Assembly (NCBI GenBank): GCA_015183035.1
Contig: JACZZP010000001.1
Location: 2,914,001 to 2,978,000, forward strand
Length of the DNA: 64,000 nucleotides
Direction: 5' to 3'
Source of the DNA: Meloidogyne chitwoodi
Taxonomy: Eukaryota > Nematoda > Chromadorea > Rhabditida > Meloidogynidae
Shown: piece by piece, positions 63,012 to 64,000 of the stretch
Layout: each line of letters begins with the position of its first letter
How positions within the stretch are numbered: position 1 is the first letter of the stretch
Notes under the pieces: generated by a model
Seen by the model: the letters and a program-made list of their open reading frames with translations, nothing else
Told to the model about the DNA's origin: nothing
Database searches by the model: none
Made by a program: the position numbers and the translations under genes

Positions 63012-64000
63012 TCATCCTTTATTTAAAGTATTGCCCCAGCCTCGAGGATTTATATCCTTCCACTCATCCATTCGAATTTTTGATTGCCTTTTCATATCAT
63101 CTTCTTCATCGCTCTCTTCATGATCGTGAGATTGAACAATATTTCGTTTATTTATATTGCCAAAACCTCCAGTTCTTTGCATGTCATCAAACCAATCATT
63201 AACACTCATAGTGGGAATACTTGGATAGCCTAAACCAAATACTTTCTTCTGTTGTTCCGTTCTGGTAAGTATAAAGGGTGTGAATTTTGAATTTTCTAAA
63301 TTGAAGAAACTTTTTAGAGCTTTAAAAAGTAAACCTTTAAGGTTGATGCTTGATTCGTTTGAAAAACAAGCAGATTTAGCTTGCTCTAATAACCTTAATT
63401 CATCTAAATAAATATCAAAAATTAGCATAAATAACAGAAAGAACTTGCCATCAATAGAGTCCAACTCTTTTACCGCCCTAATTGACCATAAACGTAGAAG
63501 AACGAGAACTACCTCTCGCTTAAAATCAACATCATTTAATAATCTAGGTTAATTAAATCTTTTGCTAAATAACCATGGCAGATTCATCGTCATCTCTTCT
63601 TTCTTGCACGCGTAGCTTTTCCAGAGCACTTTCAAGTTTCTCCATTTGACGCAACCGTGAAATTTTTTGTTGTCGTTGTAAGGACATATGCTCAAAATTA
63701 TTTTCGTGTGGTCTAGTTTTTGAAGTGTTTTCTTCACCATCAATCCAAGGAAGTTTAAAGTTAATAAGTCCGTAAGTGAACAAATTTTGAAGAAATGCTC
63801 TATAGCTGGCCTAAAAAATTAAATAAAATGAAAAATTAATTTAAAACATTACTTTTGCTGAATTTAAGTAAATAGTTCTTTTGTCTTTATCAGTTCCAAA
63901 ATTAATTTCATGAAGGACGTAAGCAAAATAAGCAGGAACAAGCAAATAACGAAGCGAATTAGTAGGCAGTTCTTCAGCTTGATCGTTGGTACTGAATAAG
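63012..64000 (-). CDS. IGBP1: IGBP1/TAP42 (alpha4), PP2A-associated protein, 5' end missing
   Basis: Alpha4/TAP42 binds free PP2A-type catalytic subunits and works in TOR signalling. The visible part begins within the TPR-like helical domain: LFSTNDQAEELPTNSLRYLL, VPAYFAYVLHEINFGT, ASYRAFLQNLFTYGLINFKL, MSLQRQQKISRLRQMEKLES and FKREVVLVLLRLWSIRAVKE. The C-terminal signature is PFILTRTEQQKKVFGLGYPS, IPTMSVNDWFDDMQRTGGF and MDEWKDINPRGWGNTLNKG, which matches the family. Transcription enters from beyond 64000, so the start and first exon are outside the window. Confidence 0.93.

Overview
The window is AT-rich eukaryotic DNA, most likely from a plant-parasitic nematode such as Meloidogyne. That is an inference. 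It rests on the protein affinities, dense genes split by many 30-60 bp introns, 3' splice sites written TTTTAG or TTTAAAG, and serpentine-type receptors. All gene models were joined by hand from exon pieces, so spans run from start codon to stop codon and include introns.

Left end (1-13000). A 10.4-kb array of about 186 copies of one 56-bp satellite fills 199-10635. A tRNA-derived element flanks it on each side in the same orientation. Beyond it lie a tRNA-like gene split by a 239-bp hAT-type MITE with an 8-bp target duplication, and a second degraded tRNA.

Centre-left (13000-34400). On the + strand come COG4 (Golgi tethering), a 2.6-kb inverted repeat whose two arms each carry a broken Lon-protease tail, the Rab3GAP catalytic subunit and, 198 bp later, imidazolonepropionase. 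A separate secreted Gln-rich gene sits on the opposite strand inside a 1.9-kb intron of the last gene. Then come Sec61 alpha (-), ribosomal protein S18 (+), ILF2/NF45 (-) and a serpentine-type receptor (-).

Centre-right (34400-53300). A peptide-type class A receptor (+), a Na-K-Cl cotransporter (+), a repeat-rich gap with GC-rich minisatellites, a BSD-domain protein (+), a small HP1-like chromodomain protein (-), an Ldh_2-type malate dehydrogenase (-) and the decapping enzyme DCP2 (+).

Right end (53300-64000). A CREB3-like bZIP factor (+), CDPF1 (-), a DNAJB12-type membrane J-protein (+), PHAX (-) and the start-less IGBP1/TAP42 gene (-), which runs off the window.

Most genes are housekeeping functions in trafficking, translation, RNA export and decay, or signalling, and they form no single pathway. 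The unusual content is in the repeats: the two-state satellite, the tRNA-derived elements, the MITE and the Lon-tail palindrome.
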